From NCBI RefSeq assembly GCF_001602625.1, contig NZ_LECR01000046.1:41463-47177 (forward strand): 5,715 nt of DNA. The letters are read 5' to 3'. Numbering within the stretch: position 1 is the stretch's first letter; every line of letters begins with the position of its first letter. Of this stretch, positions 1 through 5,715 are shown piece after piece. Position numbers and translations under genes: made by a program. The notes below the pieces were generated by a model. The model saw only the letters and a list, made by a program, of their open reading frames with translations. It had not been told where the DNA came from and made no database searches. The DNA comes from Sodalis-like endosymbiont of Proechinophthirus fluctus. Lineage in GTDB: Bacteria > Pseudomonadota > Gammaproteobacteria > Enterobacterales > Enterobacteriaceae.

Positions 1-447
1 AGCCATAGATTTGGGTACATGATACTTTATGCCTGGAGGTGGGAATAAGCCTTTGCTGCCATGAAATGGATGAAAGCACTTCTCCGCTCGCGGCCAATAT
101 GGGTTGTACCATTACCTGGTAGCCGGAGGTCCGTGATTTCATCGGGCGACAGGCTCTCTCGAAGGTCAGCCGCGACGCCGGCGACGAACAATTAGTCGGA
201 TTATTCATGACCGAAAAGGTGTATTGCGAAATGGCCTGCCAGTCCATTTTACTGAAGCTTCCGGCAATATTCAGCAAGGCATCATCACCAGTGGCTCGTT
301 TTCGCCCACTCTTGGCGTCAGCATTGCGCTGGAGCGAGTGCCGGCCGGCATCGGCCAAGAAGATAGTGTTAATCCGTAACTGCTAAATACCGATTAAGGT
401 CACAAAACCCGGTTTTGTGTGCGCCGGCAAAGCGGTTGCGCAAATAA
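1..447 (+). pseudogene. gcvT: gcvT, aminomethyltransferase (T-protein), 3' part, decayed
   Basis: This is the C-terminal part, roughly the last 140 residues, of the glycine cleavage T-protein. The intact enzyme moves the aminomethyl carbon from lipoylated GcvH to tetrahydrofolate, releasing ammonia. Read across frames, fragments follow E. coli GcvT in order: [74 protein letters not shown] and finally [18 protein letters not shown] at 120-122 falls where E. coli has Glu in the sequence Trp-Glu-Pro. Indels are needed near 40-65, 215 and 370. The tail from about 371 continues into the gcvH frame because the expected stop after GKAVA is out of frame (TAA at 445-447), probably by one inserted base. 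The 5' end lies outside the window. Identification is firm; a working product is very unlikely. Confidence 0.93.
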
Positions 448-460
448 CTAACTTTGTCAT

Positions 461-468
461 AGCGAGGA
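461..468 (+). promoter_or_regulatory. Ribosome binding site of gcvH
   Basis: AGCGAGGA lies just before the ATG at 474, with about five bases between GAGGA and the start codon. This is a normal Shine-Dalgarno spacing and fixes the gcvH start. It has survived although the coding sequence behind it has not. Confidence 0.6.
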
Positions 469-473
469 TAGCT

Positions 474-873
474 ATGAGTAATGTGCCGACAGAATTAAAA
501 TATAACCGTATCCCACGAGTGGGTGCTAAACGAAGGCGACGACGTTTTTTATTGTGTCGGGATTACCGAGCATACGCAGGAGCTGTTGGGAGGTATGATG
601 TTCATGGACCTACCAGAGATTGGCTTGGCGCCTCGTTCTCCGTCGATGAAGATTGCGCCGTGGCGGAATCAGTAAAAGCTGCATCGTATATCTATACGCC
701 CATTGGCGGCGAAATCTTGGCGGCGAACGACGATCTCGACAGGTCGCCGGAGCTGGTCAACAGCGCGCCTTATACCGATGGCTGGCTGTTTAAGATTTAA
801 AGCCGCTGATGATAGCGAAGTGAATGAATTGCTCGACGCCGTCACTTATCAATCCGCCATCGATGAAGACTAA
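474..873 (+). pseudogene. gcvH: gcvH, glycine cleavage H-protein (lipoyl carrier), frameshifted
   Basis: GcvH is the small carrier whose lipoyl-lysine arm shuttles the aminomethyl group between GcvP and GcvT, then meets Lpd for reoxidation. The start [10 protein letters not shown] matches E. coli GcvH almost exactly. Near 505-513 the frame slips. The alternative frame then reads [10 protein letters not shown] and [20 protein letters not shown] until about 633, where the original frame resumes with [14 protein letters not shown]. The lipoyl-acceptor lysine codon is AAA at 675-677 and is kept. A second slip, one extra T in ATTTAAA (795-800), gives a premature TAA at 798-800. The lost tail, DDSEVNELLDAVTYQSAIDED, follows in the next frame and ends in tandem TAA codons at 871-876. 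The intended length is close to the usual 129 residues. The even similarity across all frames suggests recent inactivation. Confidence 0.93.
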
Positions 874-960
874 TAACGCTGACTCCCCGTCCGTGACTGC
901 CCGGGCACCCCTTGCGATTACCCTTTTCCGATCCCATGCCGTATGCAGGAATTGTTGTCC
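874..960 (+). other. gcvH-gcvP spacer
   Basis: This spacer of about 87 bases separates gcvH and gcvP, similar in kind to the spacer found there in enterics. It carries the short palindrome TGCCCGGGCA at 898-907. AGGA at 947-950 lies ten bases before the degraded gcvP start and is the likely remnant of its ribosome binding site. I see no promoter or gene in it. Confidence 0.5.
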
Positions 961-1250
961 ATAACACTGACTCCTCCAGCCAACTTGAACATCAAGATGC
1001 CTTCATAACGCGTCATATCAGCCCTTCCGCACCGCAATAGGCAAATATGCTTGCCGCGGTGGGCGAGCTGACGATGGAAGCGCAAGCACTGGCGGAGATA
1101 AAGGCCATCGCTAGTCAGAACCAGCGCTACAAATCCTTTATCTGCATGGGCTATAAGCGCAGTGGTGACACCGCCTGTTATTCTGCGTAATTATACCGGA
1201 AAACCTGGGCTTGATACACCGCCTACACTCCCTATCAGTCCGAGGTATCC

Positions 1251-1282
1251 CATGGCAGGCTTGAAGCATGGCAGGCTTGAAG
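1251..1282 (+). repeat. 16-bp exact tandem duplication inside gcvP
   Basis: CATGGCAGGCTTGAAG occurs at 1251-1266 and again, back to back, at 1267-1282. E. coli GcvP has this segment once, in the stretch before LLNFQQ. The extra 16 bases therefore shift the frame and are themselves an inactivating mutation. Removing one copy restores [13 protein letters not shown]. Confidence 0.95.
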
Positions 1283-2319
1283 CGTTGTTTAATTTTCAAC
1301 AGCTGACATTCTGGATTTGACAGGTCTGGATATCGCCTCGGCCTCGCTGCTGGATGAAGCCACCGTGGCCGACGAAGTCATGGCGCTCGCCAAGCACGCC
1401 AGCAAATCGAAGCAGGCCAACCTCTTTCGTCTCCGACTATATGCATTCTCAAATCCTACGCAAATCCTGGATGTCATACATGCACCCCGCCCCGTCGGCA
1501 CCTTTGACCTTTGGCCTTGTGCTGGTGATAGATAAGGCAGAGGCAGCACTGGAGCATCCAGATCTCTTCGGCGTGTTGTTACAGCAGGTGGGCACTACCT
1601 GCGAGCTGCATGACTATCGCGCCCTGATGCCGAGCTCAACAGCCGCAAAATCATCAGCTGCGTGGCGGCGGATTTACTCTCGTTGGTACTGCTGGCCGCG
1701 CCCGGCGCGCAGGAAGCCGATGTAGTGTTCAGTTCTTCGTAGTGCTTCGGCGTGCCTATGGGTTACGGTAGCAGCGCGCAAGCGGCCTTTTTCGCCGCCT
1801 GTGATGAGACGAAGCGCACCATTCCGGGGATGATTATCGGTGTTTCCAGCGACTCGACCGACGATATCGCACTGTGCATGGCAATGCAAACGCGCGAGAA
1901 GCATATTCGCCGCGAAAAAGCGAACTCGATCATTTGTACTTCACAAGTGTTGCTGGCCAATATCGCTGGTCTGTATGCTGTCTGTAAAGGCCTACAGGGG
2001 CTCAACACATCGCAGGGCGTATCACCCGACTGATAATGTTCTGGGTAGGGGAGAGGGGCTTGCACGACGTCGGCCTGACGTTCAGGCACGATCGCTGGTT
2101 CGATACCCTGATCGTTGAGGTGGCTGATAAAGTGAGCCTGCTGGCGCGCGCTGATGTGCCGACGGCATCAATTTGCGCAGCGATATTTATGGCGCGCAGT
2201 CGTCACCTTTACGAAACAACCGTGCGTGAAGATGTACAAGCCCCCTGGCAAGGTGGTCAGGGTGCCACGGACATCCTTGGTAATCGGTGCGCTTGGATGC
2301 CGGCTACAGCGACATAATC

Positions 2320-2326
2320 CCGCTCG
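2320..2326. other. Approximate junction of first deletion in gcvP
   Basis: Upstream, similarity to GcvP runs through ETTVREDV (about 2210-2238), followed by a poorly matching stretch with a possible LLGDN-like trace. At about 2315-2320 it resumes with [13 protein letters not shown]. About 60 to 70 residues present in E. coli between these points are missing. Because the flanks are also mutated, the exact breakpoint could lie anywhere between about 2240 and 2318. Confidence 0.55.
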
Positions 2327-2452
2327 GATCCTGTATGATGAAGCATAACGCTGCTGAGACGACACTCTATATTACCCAGTCGGAATTCGCTGAGCTGTAT
2401 CCTTGTCCGCTCCTCAGGAGCAGGCTGCAATATACTAACAGATGATCGCCCA

Positions 2453-2464
2453 ACTCGCGTGCTG
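2453..2464. other. Junction of second deletion in gcvP
   Basis: The sequence passes directly from QMIAQLA (ending near 2458) to [11 protein letters not shown]. In E. coli GcvP these two pieces are separated by about 67 residues, including the MQPNSGAQGEYAG and SAHGTNPASAH motifs. These motifs belong to the PLP-binding fold, so this loss alone would inactivate the enzyme. Confidence 0.75.
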
Positions 2465-2871
2465 GCCTGCGATAAGAATGGCAACATTGATTTGCATGAT
2501 TTGCGCGTCAAGACCGAGCAGGCAGGAGAGCAATTGTCCTGTATTATAGTGACCTACCCCTCTCGACCCACGGTGTTTATGGAGAAACCATCCGTGAAGT
2601 GTGCCAGATAGTCCATTAGTACGGCGACCAGGTCTATCTAGACGGCGCTAATATAAATGCGCAGGTGGGGATCACGTCGCCGGGTTATATTGTGGCGCCG
2701 ATATATCGCATCTCAACCTAAATAAAACCTTCTGCATCCCCCACGGCAAGCGGTCAGGACATGGGACCCATCGGTATGAAGGCGCATCTGGCCCCGTTCT
2801 TCCCTGGTCATTCAGTGGTGGAACTGGAAGGTGTGTTTTAACCTGCCAGGACGCCGTCATCAAGGCACTGT

Positions 2872-2897
2872 TCTGTAGCGCGTCTCTGTAGCGCGTC
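2872..2897 (+). repeat. 13-bp exact tandem duplication inside gcvP
   Basis: TCTGTAGCGCGTC occurs at 2872-2884 and again at 2885-2897. With one copy removed the frame reads [15 protein letters not shown], matching E. coli GcvP (FGSASILPISWMYI). The duplication is therefore a frameshifting insertion in an otherwise readable segment. Confidence 0.93.
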
Positions 2898-3608
2898 GAT
2901 CTTACCCATCAATTGGATGTATATCCGTATAATGGGCGCGGAAGGATTAGAACAAGCCAACTAGTTGCAGCAGGCTTATCCGGTGTTGTATACCGGACAC
3001 GACAGTCACGTGGGCCACGAATGTATCCTGGATATCCGACCGCTGAAGAGGCCACCTGCATCAGCGAAATGGATATCACCAACCTCTTGATCTACTATAC
3101 GATAACTATATCTTTACTTTTCCAGGTGGCCGGTACGCTGGTGGTAGAAGCCCACCGAATTGGAAAGCTAGCTGGAGCTCGATCGCTTCATTGAAGCGAT
3201 GCTGTCGATCCGCGCCGAAATCCAGCAGATAGCGGACGGGTATCTGGCCGGCGATCGATAATCCACTGGTGAACGCGTCCCATGCCTAGAGTGAGATGGC
3301 CGTCGAGTGGCATTATCATCCGTACGACCGCTAGGTTATGGTTTTCCCAGCCTGGTATGGCGATAAATACTGGCCGGCGGTAAAACGGCTGAATGATGTT
3401 TATGGCGACCGTAATTTTTTTGCTCCTGCGTGCCCATCGGCGATTATGTTTAAGCATTACGAATAGATGCCAGCACCCGCACTACCAAAGCCTGCCGTAA
3501 AACTACCGTTAAGAGACGCCCTGAGGCGGGCACCAATCCGGTCGGTATACGCATATAAACATTGTCCCGGCGAAGATATCACCGTCCGCTATGTTATTCT
3601 AGCCAACC

Positions 3609-4056
3609 TTACTGTTGCACCTGCTGCAGGTGCCGGGTAAGATGCGCCCACAGCGCCGGATAGACATCGGTGATAGCGTCGGCACCTGTTCGAGGGTTAT
3701 GCCGTTCTTAGCCCAGCTCTGCCCTTGGCTATGCAGGTTCATTAGCATCGGTATAAGCCTATCAGTTATCAGGACGAAACTGGCGCCTGGATTTCTCCCG
3801 CCTCATGTTCCAAGCCATAATTCACGAAACTGGCGACGCTTCGTCGTCGCCAGCAGCCCGAACAGCCGCTATGCTTCCTCTTCTTCCATCGTTTGGAGCG
3901 ACTCGCGTCCAGCGAGATCGTAGATCCTAGCATGTCGCCGGCATCGATTTTGACGATGTTGTGAGCCTTCGACGATGTTGTGAGCCAGCGCTATTTGTGT
4001 CACGCGAGTGATATCGACACTGGCGTCGGCATGGGAGCGAGAACCATCACTGTGAT
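3609..4056 (-). pseudogene. Unidentified decayed coding relic
   Basis: I do not recognise this gene. On the minus strand, fragments with natural protein composition follow one another if frameshifts are allowed: DASVDITRVTQIALAHNIVK, YDLAGRESLQTMEEEEA, RLFGLLATTKRRQFRELW, LITDRLIPMLMNLHSQGQSW, AKNGITLEQ and ADAITDVYPALWAHLTRHLQ. The last piece ends in VQQ and a TAA (3609-3611). A TAG separates EEEEA from RLFGLL. Removing the 19-bp duplication at 3949-3986 lets the first piece run on as HNIVKIDAGDML. The original product would have been about 140 to 150 residues or more, probably soluble, with a helical, acidic-then-basic middle. The start is not determined. The opposite strand reads as Ser/Arg-rich noise, which favours the minus strand. 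A phage or other accessory origin is possible but not shown. Confidence 0.4.
3949..3986. repeat. 19-bp tandem duplication, one mismatch
   Basis: The two copies are 3949-3967 and 3968-3986. They share GACGATGTTGTGAGCC exactly (3952-3967 and 3971-3986) and differ only at the third base, T against C. The duplication lies inside the unidentified minus-strand relic and shifts its frame. Confidence 0.9.
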
Positions 4057-4240
4057 CGCAAAGTGCCAACTTGTGCTCCGTAGTATTAACTCTCCTACTG
4101 TTAATCCATTTGAGTGGCCTAGTGTAGGCCAATTTACCCATGAATTCTGCCGGAATAGCCGTGCCCTGGACAGCGGCGCCTCTGTATTTCCTCAAGGTTT
4201 ATTTCAGAGTACAAATGTACATCGAATTGCCTGTCAATTA

Positions 4241-4280
4241 CAATATGTATTGCGCGCGTACAATATGTATTGCGCGCGTA
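4241..4280. repeat. 20-bp exact tandem duplication upstream of yqfA
   Basis: CAATATGTATTGCGCGCGTA occurs at 4241-4260 and 4261-4280 with no mismatch. It is 40 to 80 bases before the yqfA start. Each copy begins with a near-palindrome, CAATATGTATTG. The perfect identity points to a recent event. It may duplicate part of the yqfA upstream region, but I cannot assign a promoter or operator with confidence. Confidence 0.95.
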
Positions 4281-4303
4281 CGGCGGACGAACGCACCGTT
4301 TGT

Positions 4304-4308
4304 AGAGG
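4304..4308 (+). promoter_or_regulatory. Possible ribosome binding site of yqfA
   Basis: AGAGG lies eleven bases before the ATG at 4320. The spacing is slightly long. It supports placing the original yqfA start at 4320, where the short lead-in before the conserved [14 protein letters not shown] has the length expected from E. coli. Confidence 0.4.
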
Positions 4309-4319
4309 TAAGATAATCT

Positions 4320-5005
4320 ATGAGAAAAAATATTAGCTAAAAGCTACTCTTTGGCGGAAAAGATAGCCAATAGCGTCAGTCACAGCGTGGGGTGATATCT
4401 GGTATTGTCGATCTGGTTCTCGTGCTCAATCAGGCAGGCGAAATCGTCGCTAACGCGCTCTCGGTGACCAGCTGTAGCCTTTACGGAAGCAGTATGATCT
4501 TGCTGTATCTGGCCTCGACACTTTACCACGCCATCCACATCCGACAGCTAAAAGCTAGCTGAAAAAGGTCGACCCACTGCGCGATTTACCTGTTAATCTA
4601 CGCTGTTTTTATTGATAGGCCTAGCCCCGCCCCGCCAGCTAACTGGCTGATGGTGGTCATCTTGGGTGATGGCGGCGGTGTGCGTCCTTTTCAAACTGGT
4701 GTTCGTGCATTGCTTTCGTGTGCTCGTGCATTGCTTTCGTATGATATCCATCATCACGCATTTAACCATGGGCTGGTTATAGCTGGTGGTCATTTATCAG
4801 CTGGTGCAGCGTTTACTCGCCGGGGAGGCGCGGCGCTGCTGGCAGCGGGGCGTGATCTACTCACTGGGCTTGGTTTTCTACGTCTGGGAACGGATACCGT
4901 TTAACCATGCTATATGGCATGGCTTTGTGCCGGGAGGGACCCGTTTGTCACTTTCTAGCGATCTATCTGTTTTTCTCATGGTCCGCCGCACTTTCCAACC
5001 GGTAA
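4320..5005 (+). pseudogene. yqfA: yqfA, hemolysin III (PAQR-type) family inner membrane protein, decayed
   Basis: YqfA is a seven-helix inner membrane protein of the HlyIII/PAQR family. Its role in enterics is poorly known, and the family name does not make it a toxin. Fragments appear in the right order across frames: [90 protein letters not shown] and VCHFLAIYLFF. These include the family's STLYH, DHxAIY and NHAIWHxFV signatures, which carry the putative metal-binding His and Asp residues. Part of the AGTYTP motif is missing near 4603. Stop codons interrupt the early part (TGA after HSVG) and the middle (TAG after MGWL). A frameshift after PGGT near 4940 precedes the last helix, and TAA at 5003-5005 would be the original end. 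About 229 residues would be encoded against 219 in E. coli. It converges on ygfZ, as in E. coli. Confidence 0.9.
4701..4742 (+). repeat. 21-bp in-frame tandem duplication in yqfA
   Basis: TCGTGCATTGCTTTCGT occurs at 4703-4719 and 4724-4740. The period is 21 bases, with a few differences in the remaining positions of the unit. It reads VFVHCFRVLVHCFR, so seven residues are repeated without a frame change. E. coli YqfA has the equivalent segment once (IAHRFKIL). Confidence 0.85.
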
Positions 5006-5070
5006 CTCCCCTTGCTGCCGGCCATGTATGACCGCCCGCCGCGCAATTTACCGGTCCGCTCTCTTACCAG

Positions 5071-5100
5071 CGGCCGAGCGCTGCTTAAGGCGCTCAGCCG
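5071..5100. terminator. Hairpin between convergent yqfA and ygfZ
   Basis: An inner stem GAGCGC (5076-5081) pairs with GCGCTC (5090-5095) around an eight-base loop. An outer CGGC (5071-5074) pairs with GCCG (5097-5100), leaving one mismatch. It sits directly after the ygfZ stop and 66 bases after the yqfA stop, where a shared terminator is expected. Neither strand has a T-run behind it, so it would be a weak terminator or only a 3'-end stabiliser. Confidence 0.45.
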
Positions 5101-5101
5101 A

Positions 5102-5715
5102 TCACTTGCCGATAACGTACGGAAGCGGACATATGGCTAACACGCCGGCGTCGTCGCCGCGAACGCGTAGCATGCTGTCAGGCTCTAAATCGTTATTTAG
5201 CACCGCCTGTATCCAGACGCTGCTATCTTCCAACTGACAGGCAGCCAGCACCGTACCGGTCCGCCGCCAATTGTCGCCTATTTTGAGTTCCAAATCGTCG
5301 CCGGCGGCGGGGAGATGGTAGGATTTGCCCGCCAACCAGTACAGGGAACGTTTATTGGCGCCACGATATTTGGCACGCGCTACCATTTCCTGACCGACAT
5401 AGCAGCCTTTATTAAAACTAATGCCGTCCAACGCCTGGATATTGGTCGCCTGTGGGATAAACTGTGCGCCGTTGGCACTGTCGATAACCGGATAGCCCGC
5501 TTCGATGTCCAGAGCCAGCCATTGCCGGCTGTCGTTAAGCTGGGCCTGACCTTCCAGCTGGTGTTGCAGCGCGTCGCGTACCACCGGTGTGGTGATAAGC
5601 AAGAAGCGCGGCGTGGGCAAATTGAAAAAGAGTAGCGTCGTTTCCTGGTGATGCGCCACCGGATGCGCTGCATCGGGGACGCTGGCGAAAAGTCCGCTGA
5701 GCGCTACTTGCGCCT
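5102..5715 (-). CDS. ygfZ: ygfZ, folate-binding Fe-S cluster maintenance protein, 5' end outside window
   Basis: YgfZ is a soluble folate-binding protein that helps build or repair certain iron-sulfur clusters, for example in the radical-SAM enzyme MiaB. It shares the fold of the T-protein GcvT. About 204 residues are visible, the C-terminal 60 percent of a family that is about 326 residues long in E. coli. The reading frame stays open from the window end at 5715 to the TGA at 5102-5104, with no frameshift or nonsense codon. The family signature KGCYVGQE, with its conserved cysteine, is at 5387-5410. Other matching stretches are [47 protein letters not shown] and [17 protein letters not shown] at 5657-5659 is in frame but is internal, because similarity continues upstream of it. 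The true start is beyond the window. It faces yqfA tail to tail. Confidence 0.95.
   Translation of the reverse strand, partial: AQVALSGLFASVPDAAHPVAHHQETTLLFFNLPTPRFLLITTPVVRDALQHQLEGQAQLNDSRQWLALDIEAGYPVIDSANGAQFIPQATNIQALDGISFNKGCYVGQEMVARAKYRGANKRSLYWLAGKSYHLPAAGDDLELKIGDNWRRTGTVLAACQLEDSSVWIQAVLNNDLEPDSMLRVRGDDAGVLAICPLPYVIGK

Larger units (their letters stand above)
961..3453 (+). pseudogene. gcvP: gcvP, glycine dehydrogenase (decarboxylating) P-protein, decayed
   Basis: GcvP is the PLP enzyme that decarboxylates glycine and loads the remaining aminomethyl group onto lipoyl-GcvH. The expected ATG is now ATA at 961-963. Fragments follow the E. coli protein in order: [143 protein letters not shown] and [18 protein letters not shown]. 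The reading frame changes many times and there are nonsense codons, for example TAG at 1038-1040. The final frameshift lies in a run of seven T at 3415-3421, and the original stop would be TAA at 3451-3453. Total length is about 2490 bp against about 2870 bp for the usual 957-residue protein. The deficit is explained by two internal deletions. The PLP lysine codon (2724-2726) survives, but the glycine-rich loop behind it is garbled. Confidence 0.95.
3454..4319. other. 866-bp gap between gcvP and yqfA, no intact gene
   Basis: In E. coli this place holds bglA and yqfB. I looked for 6-phospho-beta-glucosidase motifs and found none. The gap contains a protein-like minus-strand relic (about 3609-4056), a perfect 8-bp inverted repeat with one central base at 3617-3633, a 6-bp-stem hairpin at 4115-4131 and two short tandem duplications (3949-3986 and 4241-4280). 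The parts at 3454-3600 and 4130-4240 show nothing I can name, and no gcvP terminator with a T-run is visible. The longest open frames here are about 100 codons, with composition typical of shadow frames. Confidence 0.6.

Noticed and set aside
1289..2511. Several minus-strand open frames within gcvP
   Set aside because: They lie opposite clear GcvP-derived fragments and have no ribosome binding sites or recognisable motifs, so they are antisense shadows.
3617..3633. Perfect inverted repeat GCACCTGC-T-GCAGGTGC as an operator or terminator
   Set aside because: The one-base centre leaves too small a loop for a good hairpin, there is no T-run, and it overlaps the end of the minus-strand relic, whose Leu-Gln-Gln codons explain it.
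3615..3923. Plus-strand open frame of 102 codons as a novel gene
   Set aside because: Its translation is rich in Ser, Arg and Pro and has no coherent motif, while the opposite strand gives better protein-like fragments. I treat it as a shadow.
4115..4131. TGGCCT-AGTGT-AGGCCA hairpin as a gcvP or relic terminator
   Set aside because: The stem is short and no T-run follows on either strand. It is also far from any gene end.
4227..4260. yqfA promoter with TTGCCT as -35
   Set aside because: No -10-like hexamer lies at 16-18 bases; TACAAT at 4239-4244 is much too close.
4241..4280. Possible start of a CRISPR array
   Set aside because: Two copies are directly adjacent with no spacer, the unit is 20 bp and no further copies follow. 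It is a simple tandem duplication.
4320..5005. Hemolysin or toxin function for yqfA
   Set aside because: The HlyIII name is historical. The enteric members are PAQR-like membrane proteins without shown toxin activity, and this copy is broken.
1..5715. Insertion sequence or prophage boundary
   Set aside because: I saw no transposase fragment, terminal inverted repeats, tRNA or attachment site. The damage is explained by small indels, duplications and deletions.

Overview
The window looks like a stretch of chromosome from an enterobacterial insect symbiont in an early, heavy phase of gene decay. Sodalis glossinidius or a close relative is the best guess. Every recognisable protein fragment is closest to the Escherichia/Serratia type. 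The order gcvT-gcvH-gcvP, then yqfA converging on ygfZ, is the enteric order. Four of the five recognisable genes are broken by frameshifts, nonsense codons, small tandem duplications and deletions, yet remain easy to read. The species name is an inference from recalled families; no search was run.

Layout. Positions 1-447 hold the 3' part of gcvT (pseudogene), 474-873 gcvH (pseudogene) and 961-3453 gcvP (pseudogene, with two internal losses of about 200 bp). Positions 3454-4319 are an 866-bp gap where E. coli carries bglA and yqfB. I recognise neither there. On the minus strand the gap holds a protein-like relic of unknown identity (about 3609-4056) and two short tandem duplications. Positions 4320-5005 hold yqfA (hemolysin III/PAQR-type membrane protein, pseudogene). 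A hairpin lies at 5071-5100. From 5102 to the window end, on the minus strand, is ygfZ, open throughout and apparently intact, with its 5' end outside the window.

Biology. gcvT, gcvH and gcvP encode the T, H and P proteins of the glycine cleavage system, which splits glycine to CO2, ammonia and 5,10-methylene-tetrahydrofolate. All three are disrupted, so the pathway should be dead in this organism and one-carbon units would have to come from serine through GlyA. The gene kept is ygfZ, a structural relative of gcvT that uses folate in iron-sulfur cluster maintenance.

The most notable pattern is mutational. Five separate two-copy tandem duplications with periods of 13, 16, 19, 20 and 21 bp lie in the decayed part and none was seen in the intact gene. 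I found no mobile element, RNA gene, CRISPR array or new multi-gene system.
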